A stretch of DNA of 64,000 bases, taken from NCBI RefSeq assembly GCF_032854445.1, contig NC_088295.1, positions 58,759,249 to 58,823,248 on the forward strand, read 5' to 3'. Positions 11,125 through 24,606 of this stretch are shown one piece after another. This DNA comes from Liolophura sinensis. Lineage: Eukaryota; Mollusca; Polyplacophora; Chitonida; Chitonidae. Under the pieces are notes generated by a model that was not told the origin of the DNA, searched no databases, and saw nothing but the letters and a program-made list of their open reading frames with translations. The position numbers and the translations under genes were made by a program. The first letter of the stretch is position 1; every line of letters starts with the position of its first letter.

Positions 11125-13428
11125 AAGTAGCAAAAGTCGGACCTCCATTTAAACCATTAATTGCGCCTGATATAATGCCTTAACGCCATACCCGAGAACT
11201 TTTGACTTTTACGAAAGTGGGTATGTGTATGAGTGAAAGAAGCGAAAGTGTACAAGTAAACCACCGACCTCCGTTAGGTACCTGAACAATTTCCGAACTT
11301 AAAGTTCAAGCCAAAAATCCTGGATTTTCGTCACCACCTATATGTCTTTTTGACAAGGGTATGTTAATTGACCTTTTGCCGTCACGTGATAAGTGCAGTG
11401 CTCATGTCGCACGTACTCCTTATGCTGCGAGTAACAATTGCTCTAATTACCCTTTTGTCTATCAAGGAAATCTATACAGTTCATTAGTATATTAATCCCT
11501 ACAAAGTTTGACACAAATCATCTTCACATGTGACACGTCATTTTACACATATGCAATTCAAGTAATGAATTTCAAGTACACTATCCTTTTACCTCAGCAC
11601 TTAACTTATCTTTTGTTTTAGAGGAACAAAATGACACGGAATGTTAATGAGGGAAAATATCACCATAGGTGCTTCCTTCGTTACAGTGATAAGAAGTAAA
11701 ATAGCACCCCTTTTAGACGCAATTTGTCAATGAGTGGCTGGAAGAGTTCTAATCTAAGTGACTTATTGTCTGTACATGAGGACTCCACAACGTTGATTAG
11801 TGTATTAATGACTGTCCAGACTTCACACTGTACGCTCTTCACGTGCGTGTTACAGTTATTCTGCTTTACACCTCGACGTTTTAAGGAACAGCGTGGAACT
11901 CCTTTACCGCCATTAATACTATCGTCTTCTTTTGTTTTAGTCGGAAAACGTCAAAGTGCCTGACCCTTTAAAGACGTATATGTTTCTAAATATAGACCTG
12001 TAAGTGAAGCAACAAATTGGAATTGTTAAAATCTTAAGTGAGGAATTTAACTGAAAGGATAATTATGTGGGGATTTGATTGCGGTTTTATAATTATAATA
12101 TCAAACTAAAGTGCGTCTGCGATGTCCTTTTATTTAATGCTTAAAACATAAAAACAAAGGCGATGCCATTTTGGCTAGAGACTATCAGTAAAGTAATAAA
12201 GAAATGAAGAGCTGATGATCGAGGCAGTCACTTATGGTACGTGGGCTATATACTAAGTGGTTATAAGTGTAGAAGAGACAACTTAAGTCTATGTACAGCA
12301 AGCTTCTCTCTCTAAGCCTTTGTCTTAGTGTTAAAATATACTCATCCAACTTTATTTCATGTCTATTAACTAACAGACAGATTATTAGCTGCATGTCAAC
12401 ATTTAAGAGTTTGGCAAATATTTGAAGAAGAAGGTAGATTTTGTTTCTAATTTTGTTATAAAATATCAAATGGCCTACATTAATTAAATCCTTATCCTCT
12501 TTTATTTTCATGTTATACTCCGGTACTGTGTATATATTCTTGGAACACTAGGCGTCCAAGTGTAACGACCATTGTGACACTGACCATAACAAACACCATT
12601 GTCCACCTGAATGACGTGACATGATCAGTACATAACGGGATATCGCTGTCTGAGGAACATTCTATAACAGTGTGTTGTTGTTGTTAAAGATGAAGTCATC
12701 ATTTGTGTGAATGACTCTGACATGAGTAATTGATGATGAAAGATGGTCCTGTAATGATTTGCGTAATTAAAATGACATCAAAATGATTAGATCTACTGTA
12801 ATCAACAGCTACCAGTAAAGCTGATGATATGATTATGAGTTGATTTGTTACGGATTCCAAACCTAACTGGGAAAATCTCATACAAACTTCCTTCCAAATA
12901 AGCAGGGTGCCATCAAGAGTTCGAGTCCGTGCATAAGCGCGTGTTGTTATTAATGTAAAAGTCATGGTTTATTTAAACGACGCATGCATGATTACAGCTG
13001 AAAGGCATTTCTAGTAGTTCATGTGATTATAATGGAATTATAATAATTACCCTCGTAAACACCTGTCAAAAAGGTTGATCTGATGAGCATGGGATGATTC
13101 CTAACGGACTGGAACGCTGCATCAGTTCGATTCTATTTGTATACATCTACACAGTAAAAATCGGACTTGTCCAAAGAAAAACAGAAGCTTCAGCGCTCCA
13201 AGTATTCTCCTTACCTATCTAACACTTTCCTTTGATTGCTAAAAGAGAATACTATGAAAGAAAGAACGTGGTTTAAATTTCTCGCTTTGACACCATTAGC
13301 TTCACATCTAAACATTTCCTATAATTTCCCTGGGACAACAGTTTTCTCATTTGAACAGTTTGTATTCTGAAAGTTTTCTCGTATTTATAGTCTTTCCAGA
13401 TGTTTTATACATAGGTTCTTGTCACCGT

Positions 13429-13610
13429 TTCCCTCCACTGAGAATCTTCCTGTCAGTAGATTTAACATACTTTCCCCCAGCCTCCCCCCACTGAGAATCT
13501 TGCCCTGCTATCAATTTTAACATAGTTTCCCCCTACCGAGAATCTTGCCCAGACAGCAGCTGTTCCATAATTTCCCTCCACTAAGAATCATGCCCAAATA
13601 GCTTGTCCCT
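13429..13610 (+). repeat. Degenerate tandem repeat of about 45-60 bp, copy A
   Basis: About four units built on 'tttccctccactgagaatct' followed by 'tgcccagac' and a short AT-rich part. Copy B (about 42945-43160) has one more unit. Confidence 0.7.
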
Positions 13611-16600
13611 CACTAAAAATGCTCCTAGCCATCAGTTTTATTATAGATTCTGTCTACAGAGAGTCAATCAACGAAAAGTATTAAACAAACATAAATGTAA
13701 GCACATTTTATACACTTATTCGTCATACCTTCACAACCACAGACCTAGAATGGAGATGGCCTTGACATTGGCCCTGGGTTATTAAATGGGCTTAGGACAG
13801 CCGTAATAACACCCCTATATAATCAGGCCAGTCAATTACTCACTCAAATCCGATTACACCAACTCTTTCTTTGCAAATTATTACTAAAATAGTTTAGGGC
13901 CAGACCCTAATTTCTCGGCATCTTTGAAGATCTGGGTATTTATAAGACATAGGCGGCGACCATATTAAAATTCCTCGGAGATAATGCCATGTACAATATA
14001 ATCAAAAATTTAGTGTAAGACGAATTCTCGCTATGCAGACGTCTCCCAGTTTTCTAGATCTCTTATTAAGTTATTAAGGCATTAATGACATAATAGACAT
14101 GCACTTAAACACTTTGTAGTCTCCCGCTGCAAGGGTCAACACACTGGCAGATTTTGAACACATTGCATCTGATGACATTTAATTACGAATCCACTTAATC
14201 AGTGAAGAGAATTAGTAAACTATAATTAACATTTCTCTGTATAATTAAGACAAAATGGGACTTCGTCATCCGTCTGTTAACCCAAATGCAACTGTTACAT
14301 CATGAGACCAGTTTATCTGCTCTACAGGTGCCTTCAATTTTCCTTGGAATTATGACAACTATGGATACCATATATACTAGATATACATCTAGCAAATCAG
14401 AATATATCTGGACATAAATTATGCTGAGCGTTTTCTTTTAACCGCTCGTTGGATAGAATATTAACAGGAAGGAGATACTCAAAAATAGGATAAAAGCAAA
14501 TCATATATTGGCCGACCAGTCTGATTGAGCTAAATACACTTCCATTCATGCATTCATTGTACTGATTACCGACAGCTTAGTTCTATCAGGTGTAAACAAA
14601 ACCCAGTGAGCCAATACGTTCAGATATTTTCTAGAGGCCTAAATGGAACCTCCAGAAATTCATTGACAAGATGTGTATATAGAACAAAGAATTTTGAGTT
14701 ACCTGCCCATTAACACCCTATCCACGGGCCTATGAGACACGCCTACTTACGAATACATAAAAGACGGATGAACATTATAATTTGTGAGCACAAAAAACAA
14801 AAATTTAAAAAGATAAAATTCTAAATTACATAGAGCTCAGATGGGTTTCTATGTGGGCGTGGATGAAATAAAGAACCATGTTCTAGGATGAGAAGATCGG
14901 TTTACTACACCCATTACATACAAGATTAAAAGTTCATAATAGATCAGCTATTGTGTACACAATACAAACGATCCTTTGATCACAAATAACTGGTGATTTA
15001 ATCACAGATTTTGTACAAAGCTGATTTTAAGAAGACAAAGCTCGAAACGAAGAACGACAAATACAACTGTGGGCAGATATTAGCAGAGAAACTTATTAAC
15101 AGAGATAAACAGCTGATGTACATACATACTACTGTGAATTAAATTTCTCAAGAACAGCAGAGTGTCTATGGGTTGTTTTCATCAATAACAACCAATGACG
15201 TGACGCGCGCTCTCCATTGGTGAAGGTGCTGATAAAATTTCTTCACAGATATTTGGCTAAAAGTCCAACAGAACAAAAATCAAAACAAACAAGCAATCTC
15301 TCCAGAACCGGGTTTGAACTTCCACTCACATCTTAATTTGAGAGAAGAGGGAAATGTGGTGCTTCAAGTCTGATTATCTCCGAGTACAACTTAACCTTAG
15401 TCTAGTTTGATTAAAATACAAATATTTTAATTTTATCTGTCATTTTCTCTGGAGACAACAGCTATACATGAATGTTAAAATGTTATTTCTGAGCTAATAT
15501 TTCTGAATTTACATCAGGATATCATATAGTACCACAAACGGAATATCGTATTTTTTTTCATTCACTTGAATGCTGTGAGTTTGCTAACGGCTGCTGAATG
15601 GACGTTAAAGTGCGTATTAGTTCCAATCTAAAGAATTCATGGCCATCCACAGTTGCTTTTCAGGTACATGGCAGTCTTGGACGTGATCGATGGTTGTTCA
15701 AAATGTTGAGCGAGGGAAAAAAAAGGGAGGATTAATGGTTTTGGGCTTGGATTCCAGCGTCTGTGTGGTTGTTTAACACAGTACGGTCACATGTATTCCA
15801 AGCCCAATTCGCAAAATCCAGGGTTGTCGATGTTAGATGTGATGACTGGATGGACGTCATGCTGAGAAAGTGTAAATATGGTGACAATGACAAAACAAAT
15901 ATAGGAAGTGACAACTATTTGCATACATGAATTATGAAAACGAACAAATGTAGTTCGAGCTTTGCTAAGATAATTAAGTTTTTACAGTAATTAAAATTAA
16001 AAAGATATATGAAGTATATAACAGTGCTCGTTAAGTTGATGTGTAGAAGGATGAAGATATATCGAGAGTGTTAAAAAAAAATGATATTAGATTATATATT
16101 AAAGCTGTAAAGAAAGCTGTATCCACCCAGGAGATCAGTATTTTATTGTTTGAATCATTGTTTATTAAATTATCTAAATCAATCCTGTAAAATCATCATT
16201 GTGTGCATTGAAATGTGCATGTTAGCAGATGAAAACGATGTATACTCCGATAAAACTACAGACTGGTCATTAATTTCCCTAACGTCATTTACACTAATTA
16301 AGCCTGACAGATTTTAGAAAAATTAGCTATAATCCATTTCAGTAACAAGCCTATTTTCCCACAAAACGTTTACGATTACTCAGAAGTAAATGCATACCAC
16401 ACTAGTATATACCAATTAAGTATTATTCCATGATGTAAAACATGTATATTTACCGGTGATTATAGCTTACACACATTGTTATGTTATAAGCAGGCGCCCA
16501 ACTGTTGGTACGTTATATACTCAAAATTGAGAGTTATTTAGAAAAATGTTACAAAATATGTCATCGTTTTACTAAATATTTTGCTAGAATTCATATATTA

Positions 16601-17058
16601 TTATACTGCCGCCTTTCTGAAGATGTAGGCTTGGAAAATATTAAATCATACCAAAGTCTTCATGTAAAGTTACATGTAGTTACATACGTACTATAAGCAA
16701 CATATTCAGAGACTGTGTTTACACTGAAGTGCGAATAGTCCCAGATTAACGCCTAATTTTTGGTGGATAGCAGAAACTCAGAAGTGTCTCGGTTTCCAGG
16801 AAGTATGTCATGTTATAATAAGACACACTGTGTCATACATGTGAGACAGCTTGATGGCTGCATGTAGAACATGAACTCAAAAGTGCCGCTGGAATTACTT
16901 TGTCATGTTATATATAATACTGTTATCTTATATATAATACTGTTATGTCATATATAATAATGTGGCTTACATGTGGGACGTTGTGCCTATTATGTCTACC
17001 TGTGGAACATTAATTCTATTTCGTTAGAGTGAGACCCGCTGAGTTGTATATGTGTGAG

Positions 17059-17430
17059 ACGGTCTCCTTTAATATCTCTTTGATGTTACAGGAATTAATC
17101 CTTCGTGTCTCTATAGGTGTCTCTACAATATTAACTCAAACCTGTCTGAAAATGTCCTTCTTTAATATCGCTTTGAAGTCTCACGATTTAATCCTTTATG
17201 TCTTTATAGGTGTCTGTATAATACTGAATCAAACCTGTCTGGAAATGTCCTTCTTTAATATCGCTTTGAAGTTACACGAGTTAATCCTTTATGTCTTTAT
17301 AGGTGTCTGTATAAAACTGAATCAAACCTGTCTGGAAATGTCCTTCTTTAATATCGCTTTGAAGTTACACGGGTTAATCCTTCGTGTCTCTATAGGTGTC
17401 TGTATAATATTAGCTCAAACCTGTCTGGAA
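17059..17430 (+). repeat. 93-bp minisatellite, 4 units, copy A
   Basis: Units start at 17059, 17152, 17245 and 17338. Because 93 is a multiple of three, the array stays open as 31-residue repeats (for example MSFFNIALKSHDLILY) inside a 180-codon frame (17029-17571). No start context, signal or domain supports translation. The internal units are closely alike and the first is more diverged. Confidence 0.9.
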
Positions 17431-17571
17431 ATGTCGGAATTATGTACGTATTCAAGAAGACATAGTGCGACAATGTGGCCCGTGAGAAGGTCTTCTTTAT
17501 TCGCGTCTTTAGTCTTCCGAAAGTCAAATCTTTCTGACAAACACCAGCTGTTTGTGGTAATATTTTTTTAA

Positions 17572-20500
17572 AAAACACGCCATCTGCACCTAAATACTCC
17601 AATATGTAAATTTGCCTCCTGTCACTGACATCTTACATTGCACATTATAGTATATGAAAATAATGTATCTATCAATAAATGTATACAAATTAAAAATGTC
17701 CTTTAGAACTGATTTCTATTATTACACCTAGACGGCTAAATAACAAACATGCAGAAGCTAATTTATATTTTTTCGGCCTACACGTATATTAATGAGAACA
17801 AATCCATCAGGAACATGTACTCTACACTATAAAGCCTTGCGTGCATGATAATATTTTTACATTTACAGTAGGCCTAGATTTAATTCCTAGACTTAACAAA
17901 AATTAAGACTTGTGATGCCATTGTGATGTCTAAGACCACACAATGTTGGTTTAATAGTTTACTTTTAGTATACACTGTGTTTGCATTTCTTGTTTCACTT
18001 GTTTGAAAACACACCGAAAGCAATAATATTATAATCACATTTCTCCGCGGTTACCTTCACTTTCGCTGAACGTATGTACTTAGTATATTATAGTTGTTAA
18101 GTGACAAGCAAGAAAAAGCAGTTCTCTCTTAGGTAATACAACCTAATATATACTACATGCGTGTTACCTTTGTATCATACACATGTATCATGTAACGTCT
18201 TGCTGTTGAAAAAAGATCTGCATATCTACTTGCTGGATGTCAGCAAGCAAAAAATCTGAACAAATAAAGCAAGCTTTTTACAGTGCTAATCTTTGGTAAT
18301 AAAATATATTTTATACAAAAAAGCTGTACAGTTTATACATAGATCTACTACCCACTAAACCACAACAGCATTTACATACATGTATCAACGTTATATGTAT
18401 CAAGTAAGAAATGAACTAACATACAGTCAACAGACATCCTATATGTTGACCTTGACACATTATACACAAGCCGATGTGTAACTCTTAATAATAATAATAA
18501 TAATAATACGTTGCCATACATGCCAATACAGTCACAAACTGTTAACATGCGCAGTATGGATCCACGCGCGATGACGTTCGTCAGTCAACATTTCACGTGC
18601 ACAGAAACGTCCTTCAATTCAGTAAAGCTTAACGTGACCGACAATTTGTGTCTTATGACCAAACTGTTCACAAACGAAAATTGTTGTGAAAAAGGTAATA
18701 TATCAACCGTTATATACTCGCAATACGCACGCGATTCCAATTGATCTTGTCTTTAATTTATATGCAATGAAACTTGAAACTAGTTGATATTTCAATTTAA
18801 AACCAAGAGTTATGGATCGCTCTTGGGACGACGTTATCCCACAACAGTATATTTCTTTGACATTCACATCTGTTCTATGCTTGTCCACCAAGTGGGACAC
18901 TTTTACATATCTTGATGTAAAATTATAGCTCAGATGTAGCTATGTATATATACCTGTTCCAGCATACTATAATCAGCATTTTATTAGAGGCCAGATTAGA
19001 AGCTTATTGTCGGAAGGCCTATGTTAGACAGTATATTTGGTGACAAATATTGATCTTAATTTGTGAAAATACAAATATTATATTACCTTTATAATTTCTC
19101 TTCATTATTTCATTTGGATTGTGTGGATCTGTTCCGAATTCAATCGATAAACGTATCACTTGTCAATTAGGATTAATACCTGCCATAAATTCCACACCTA
19201 TAGGCCTCTCAATATACGTTATACACTGATAAAACAAAATGCATATTCCCAGATAGATATATTATAAAATAAACAACAAATTATATACAGAACGATTTAC
19301 TTTCATGTATTTTCGGTTAACCATTATTTTAGTACATGTGGTTTGGTAAACATCTGTGTCATACTTGCACGGTTTTCGCTTATTCTCTACAGTAAAATCC
19401 CATAGAGCATCCATATTTACTCTCGTGGTTTCCAGATTTTTGCCTCACATGTATTTTAGTAGGTTGTGTATACAGACATGTTTTATGCGGTTTTCCATCG
19501 TTTATTATTTTACAACATGTCATACATGTATCTTTATTTATGCGGATAGCTTAAGCAACATCATATCGATATTTATGGTATAGAAAGTCTTCTATTCGAC
19601 GCATTTGTCTCTATTAATAATTAAAACGTCTACCGCCCAAGCGTACATAAAAATTACCTGTGAGAGGGTATTCATTAGCCTCCTTTGATCTCACCGCCAG
19701 GTGCTAAGAAGCCAACAGTCTGCTTATATAAACTTGACAGTCTTTTGTCTTATTGAAAATCACACTGCGACTAAAATGATTTTCTCTTTCATCCATAGCG
19801 CCACAAAACGAGAAGCCATTTAAAATCTGGTCAAAATAAACAAGACTATGTTTATTCAGTCACCAGCAATATGCATTAAAATAAAAGGTAAATACATAAC
19901 ACTTTTGTATTTACATGTATATATGACCACTTAGACAAACAGCTGTACAGTAAAACAACACATAAACACACATACGTGAGTTTACGAAATAAACATGTCG
20001 CACTTTGCAAGTAACCACAAATAAAATAAAAAAGTCATATCTTTACTTTTATACATACAATTCATGTCTCACCATCATGCAAGAATAATATACTTATCTA
20101 TATTGCCTTTCATAATTGTGCATGACGACACAGTGATGTCAGATATACACCTGAATGGAAATTGGTTTTCTTTTTTTCTAACCAAAATATAAAAACAAAT
20201 GAAATTTAGTTCAGCATTTTATGAAAGCTAAAACTGAAAAAAAAATCTGTGAATCGTAAAAGTACGTCATGAGGCCCTGTGTCCAGAAATTTGTCCCAAC
20301 AAACGCATAATTAGGCGGTCTCCCTGTGTGATGCCTTCTATGGTACAGGATGTAGTACTACATTGCATGATACAGTGTGCGACACACGCTATATTATGCG
20401 AAAACATGTGATAATTTTCATCTTGAAATGGGATATACAAATTACACCATACAGCTCAACCTTAGAAATAAAACGGTTTCTACTAGAGCTGCTTGTTACG

Positions 20501-22529
20501 AAAGTGTTCACGTGATTCAATATCGACCTGTGTTGTAACCTATTTATATATGCATAGGAGCAACTATAGTCCCTCTAAAGAACCTGTAGGACAAAACAAT
20601 GTGTGTGTTAATGAAATCAATATCACAGTGAGTCAAACTGTGAAACTGATGAAATTAATATTATAATATACAGTTAGCAAGTACGCTATATCACTCGGTT
20701 TAAACAATAAACTGTTAATTCGTTGAATTAAATCCACGTGCTCACGCTATGCTATATATTATTATGCACAAAATTCGTGGTCCAGCTTATGTACAACATG
20801 TGAAGCCGTTGATTTACCCACAAGCTGTTAGAGATTAGCCGCAAACCGTTATCCGAGTGAAGGTAAAGATCAAAGCACGTATCAGATGTACTGTCACGTT
20901 ATTCTCTCCATGTATTTACACAGTCGGCTTGGGTGGTGTTTTTTTGGATTTTAATTCGCATAATCAATACATAACATGGCTTCCCTTGACCGCTGTAGGG
21001 AGTCCTTATTACCATGATATATTCACTGTTGTGAATATAGTTGAGTGAGATTGATAAATAATAGAAACAAAGCTTACATATGAAGTTTCCCTTGAAAGTG
21101 AATGTCATTTCTTAAGAGCATAGTGGATAGATCCGTATTAGATAATTATAGAGCATACAGGAATTTTGTCATCTTTATGACAGTTTGCAAATCTTAACCA
21201 TACACATGAATGTTTTCAATAAATTTGATAATGGAATCAACGCTTAGCCAAATTAATTAGATAAACGCCTTTGACAGGTATGACTCGTGGGGGAATAAAG
21301 AAACTAATAATCAGCCTCATCACTAATTAATAATGACACCATTGACCTGTGCACCAATAAAACGCTTTGTTTTAAAATTCAGTTATACCGTGGCATTCCT
21401 AAAGTAAAGCTACCCTGTAGCAGAATTCAGTTATCACGCCACACCAGTCAAAACAATCAATGACAACACACACTTTGATAACCGAACACACATCACATCA
21501 CGTGTCATGAGGTGATCTTTACGATGTATATTGATTACCCGAGCAGTGATGTAATTTGTCCTGGAAGCCAGCCTATAGTGGAGTAGATAACGGCTAATCA
21601 CGAGTAGTCCCCCTTTATCCAACTGCTCATGCCAACAAAAGTATGGAGACACCTACAACCATCAATCTGACATGGGGACACTTAATTCAATAATACGCAT
21701 TGAATTTACTTTGATTGCATTTAATCACAGTATCGTTATCGTTCACAAAAATCAACAAATTCTCACCAATACCAACCAGACAAACCAACAAACACGTACT
21801 TGTAATGTGCGTGAGAAAATTGGCTATAGTCTTTTCAAATTTGAGCTAACGTTACTCAGCTCTTTCCATCGTACGGTGGGTATTGTAGAAGGCCTTGTCA
21901 TAGGCCTTGTGCATACGCATATGTATGACTTTGTTAATGAACTAAAGTAATATACCAGTCAAACATAGATATGTTCTTAAAAGCCTGAATACTGTGCTCT
22001 TTCTTACCGTGCGGTTACAATAAATCATGCTATATTCACCAGGTATTGAAAAAGTTAAACATGTTAATGAAAAAAAGGAAACAATTCTCACCATTTCTAT
22101 CATGTAGAGCGTATGTACAAGTATAATTACTCATAATTTACACAGATTTAATTTTCACACTTATAGGGACTTCAATTAAACAGCCTGCATTAAAACCTTT
22201 GCTTGTATACCATATGTATCATAAACATTATCATGTAGACTGTAAACAAAACACAAGTTATAGAAAATGATGTGTCGCCAATCATTCTGTCTGAAACAGT
22301 GGCGTTGTCTCACACGTTTAACGTCGCCACGATTCTTTAAGTAGGCGGATATATAGAATTAAACTGTCTACTGAAGCAACTGAAACTTACACTTAATCAT
22401 GCACGGCGTCAATTAAAGGGCTCCATATAATTCATGACTGTAACACTTTTATAACTGAAGACACAGATATTACAAAGGTATAGAAAGTAAATGACTTGAT
22501 TTATTTAAAGAAGGTGATGTTTATAATTG
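17572..22529. other. Gene-poor right part of copy A
   Basis: No gene supported. An (AAT)n run lies at 18487-18508 (shorter in copy B, 48212-48226). The open frame at 18511-18672 has several Cys and a possible donor (AAAAAG|gtaata) that is lost in copy B. The frame at 19356-19583 encodes the same residues in both copies, but the DNA around it is equally alike. A 24-codon frame near 20764 (MHKIRGPAYVQHVKP) is identical in both. Confidence 0.4.
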
Positions 22530-22756
22530 AATGTTTACAAATGAAAGATCTCACAGCAGCCAACCTGTCTTTAATCAATCCATTTTGACCGCGGCCTTAA
22601 GTCAGCAGATCTGTCATACAGCTGGCGAATGATTTCTCCGGTTTGATCATCCTAAAACCTCATCACCGTCTTTTTAAGTAAAATGTCCCTTAGTACCGCT
22701 TTGATCTGGTCACAGCTCCCGCTTTGTTAGTATAGCCTGTCGGATGCGCCCCTTAC

Positions 22757-22938
22757 TCTGGTATAAAATCCATGCTGTGAATGTATGAAGGGAAGAAGGG
22801 CTCCATCCTGCGTTGGGTCGTGTCTAAAGCCGAACCGAACTGCTTCCTCTTTAGGCCAATAAGAATGTGCATGACGTAGTGAATGTTCTGGTCGATCTGT
22901 GACCCTCGCCGGTCCAGCATTCGGTGACTTCTGTAACA
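22757..22938 (-). CDS. Possible minus-strand exon
   Basis: On the minus strand an acceptor (acttcatttgtccag) precedes 182 bases of locally GC-rich sequence. A donor (ACCAGA|gtaagg) ends it at 22757. Two frames are open across it. One contains IDQNIHYVMHILIGLKRK; the other contains PEHSLRHAHSYWPKEE. Neither is recognised, and the partner exons are not found. It lies just right of the end of block copy A, in single-copy DNA. Confidence 0.3.
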
Positions 22939-23396
22939 CTGGACAAATGAAGTGGTACGTTCAAATCTAGATCTTGATGGTTCCGCCGGTGTATCACGTG
23001 CCCCACGAAGATCGTTGGTTTCCTTCATATTTAAAACTGAACGCCGTTGTACAAATGAAATATTCTTGACTACGGCGTTGAACACCAATCAAATAAATAA
23101 GCCTACTCACCATTTCAAAGGTCTCGCGAATTTATGCAGATATAGGCTAGACAAAATGAAATTTAACAACAGTACAGACGTGTTACAAATCGGAGTTTAG
23201 AAACAGTGATATTGTGGCACATACAGTGTTGAAAAAGACATGTCTCGCTCGCCTGGGCTCTCTAAACAGTATATGGCGATAAGTCTATAAATACGGATAT
23301 GTTAGTATCTCATGGTTTTATTGATGAGATTTAAAATTTTAAAGAAAGAAGTTCATTCTATCACCGCATTTATGTACCGAAAGCGACAAATATGAA

Positions 23397-23547
23397 ATGA
23401 TAGAGGAAAAGGCTATATATAACGTGTATAGGCTGTATGACGTCACAGATGGATTACGCCGCTATTGTTCACCAAAGACGTCAAAACAGCAAAGTTCTGA
23501 CGAATCGTGCAGCCGTGAACAATATACATTTGCAAAGTGCCAAAAAG
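23397..23547 (+). CDS. Possible alternative first exon of the unrecognised gene
   Basis: From ATG at 23397 (MIEEKAIYNVYRLYDV) the frame runs 50 codons plus one base to a consensus donor (AAAAAG|gtgagt). It leaves in phase 1, the same phase as the exon at 24607-24676, so either could join the exon at 25383. With this start the full chain would give 149 residues. The frame is open back to 23343. A CRE octamer (23438-23445) lies inside it. It may instead be an internal exon or chance. Confidence 0.3.
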
Positions 23548-24102
23548 GTGAGTTAATGTTTACATCTGTCCAAAGTTTCACTGGACCGTAGGAAACACGA
23601 AGAAGGCAAAAGGCGCATAAAGTAAGTCCACGCGTCTTTAATGGTGTTATACTTAAAAGGATTTTAGAAACATCATGTACAGCTTTGGATCTATGGTTTA
23701 TCTTAGGACTGATTCAGATCCCAGCTGAAGTTTTATATGAACCCTTATGATCCCTCTTATATAAGACAAGCTTATATTTCTCGGTGTGTCAGACAATATG
23801 AACTATTATCATATAACCTACCTTAATTGGTAAAAGATAGAAAAATAACATCCCAGTAACTCATACAAATCGACATTTCCTATCTTTAAATGCTTCGTAC
23901 ACAACTGTAGAAGTTTTTAAGGCCATATGACTTAACGTTATTTTGTCCACAATTGAAAGCATTTTTTCTTAAGTTCTGGAGCATCAAACTCAGGTAAATT
24001 TACTTGTATGTTCAGGGTTTTATTGTAAGACGCAGTCTGTTATATCATTATATAATTGGCAGGGTCTACATAAAGGTAGCAGTATAGTAACTATCTTAAT
24101 TA

Positions 24103-24196
24103 TGACGTCACTGTTCTTCTCATAGACGTCTCTTACGTCGTGTCATAGTCACAACGTTATGACGTCATTAAGTGACGTCAACAAAGGGTGACGTCA
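24103..24196. promoter_or_regulatory. Cluster of four perfect CRE octamers
   Basis: TGACGTCA occurs at 24103-24110, 24160-24167, 24173-24180 and 24189-24196. The GACGTC and TACGTC cores at 24125 and 24134 lie between them. This octamer is the full palindromic site bound by CREB/ATF-type bZIP factors. The cluster lies about 410 bp upstream of the ATG at 24607, so it may be a promoter or enhancer of that gene. One more octamer lies at 23438-23445. Confidence 0.6.
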
Positions 24197-24606
24197 TGCT
24201 ATTGTTATTTGTCAACACTTACTCAAAACATAAGTAAGGAAACTCTATATACAATGCTTTATTTGAAGTATGAAGACTGTATATTTTGAACTACAGTGTC
24301 TGACAGAATATTTTTGAATGAATGATAAGGTATTATTAGAAATGGAATAGACGGAACACATTAAAATAAGCATTTATGGATGAAAGATATAGCCCCAAAG
24401 TAATTCACATACATCTAGAGGTCAATAACATAGCTTCTTTGTTATATCCACACTTTATATGAGTATGTCTATGTAAAAAAAAATGCATATTTCTAAACTG
24501 CTAATGTCACTTTGTGAAAACAAGGGGGGAAATATCGCAAAACGTCATAGAGCTTTATACACAGCTAACAGTTCTATGTTGCCTTGTATGTACCTTCAGA
24601 GAATAG

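Larger units (their letters stand above)
8408..17058. other. Gene-poor stretch of copy A
   Basis: AT-rich DNA with short chance ORFs. Apart from the tRNA-like remnant near 11.0 kb, the segment at 9461-9770 and the repeat at 13429-13610, I see no gene. Weak frames at 11724-11963 (+) and 12185-12511 (-) are partly kept in copy B (41164-41526 and 41708-41992). They have no splice or start signals I trust. The same holds for copy B at 37.6-46.7 kb. Confidence 0.5.

Noticed and set aside
11724-11963. ORF with copy B partner 41164-41526, and the opposite-strand frame 41124-41366
   Set aside because: Both strands are open at once, the minus frame is shifted in copy A by a one-base difference, and no start or splice signals fit.
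15300-15400. SINE or tRNA fragment ('aaccgggtttgaacttccac')
   Set aside because: A lone box B-like word without a head or tail; not enough to call.
17029-17571. 180-residue repeat protein
   Set aside because: The frame comes from a 93-bp minisatellite and is broken by a stop in copy B. There is no start or splice evidence.
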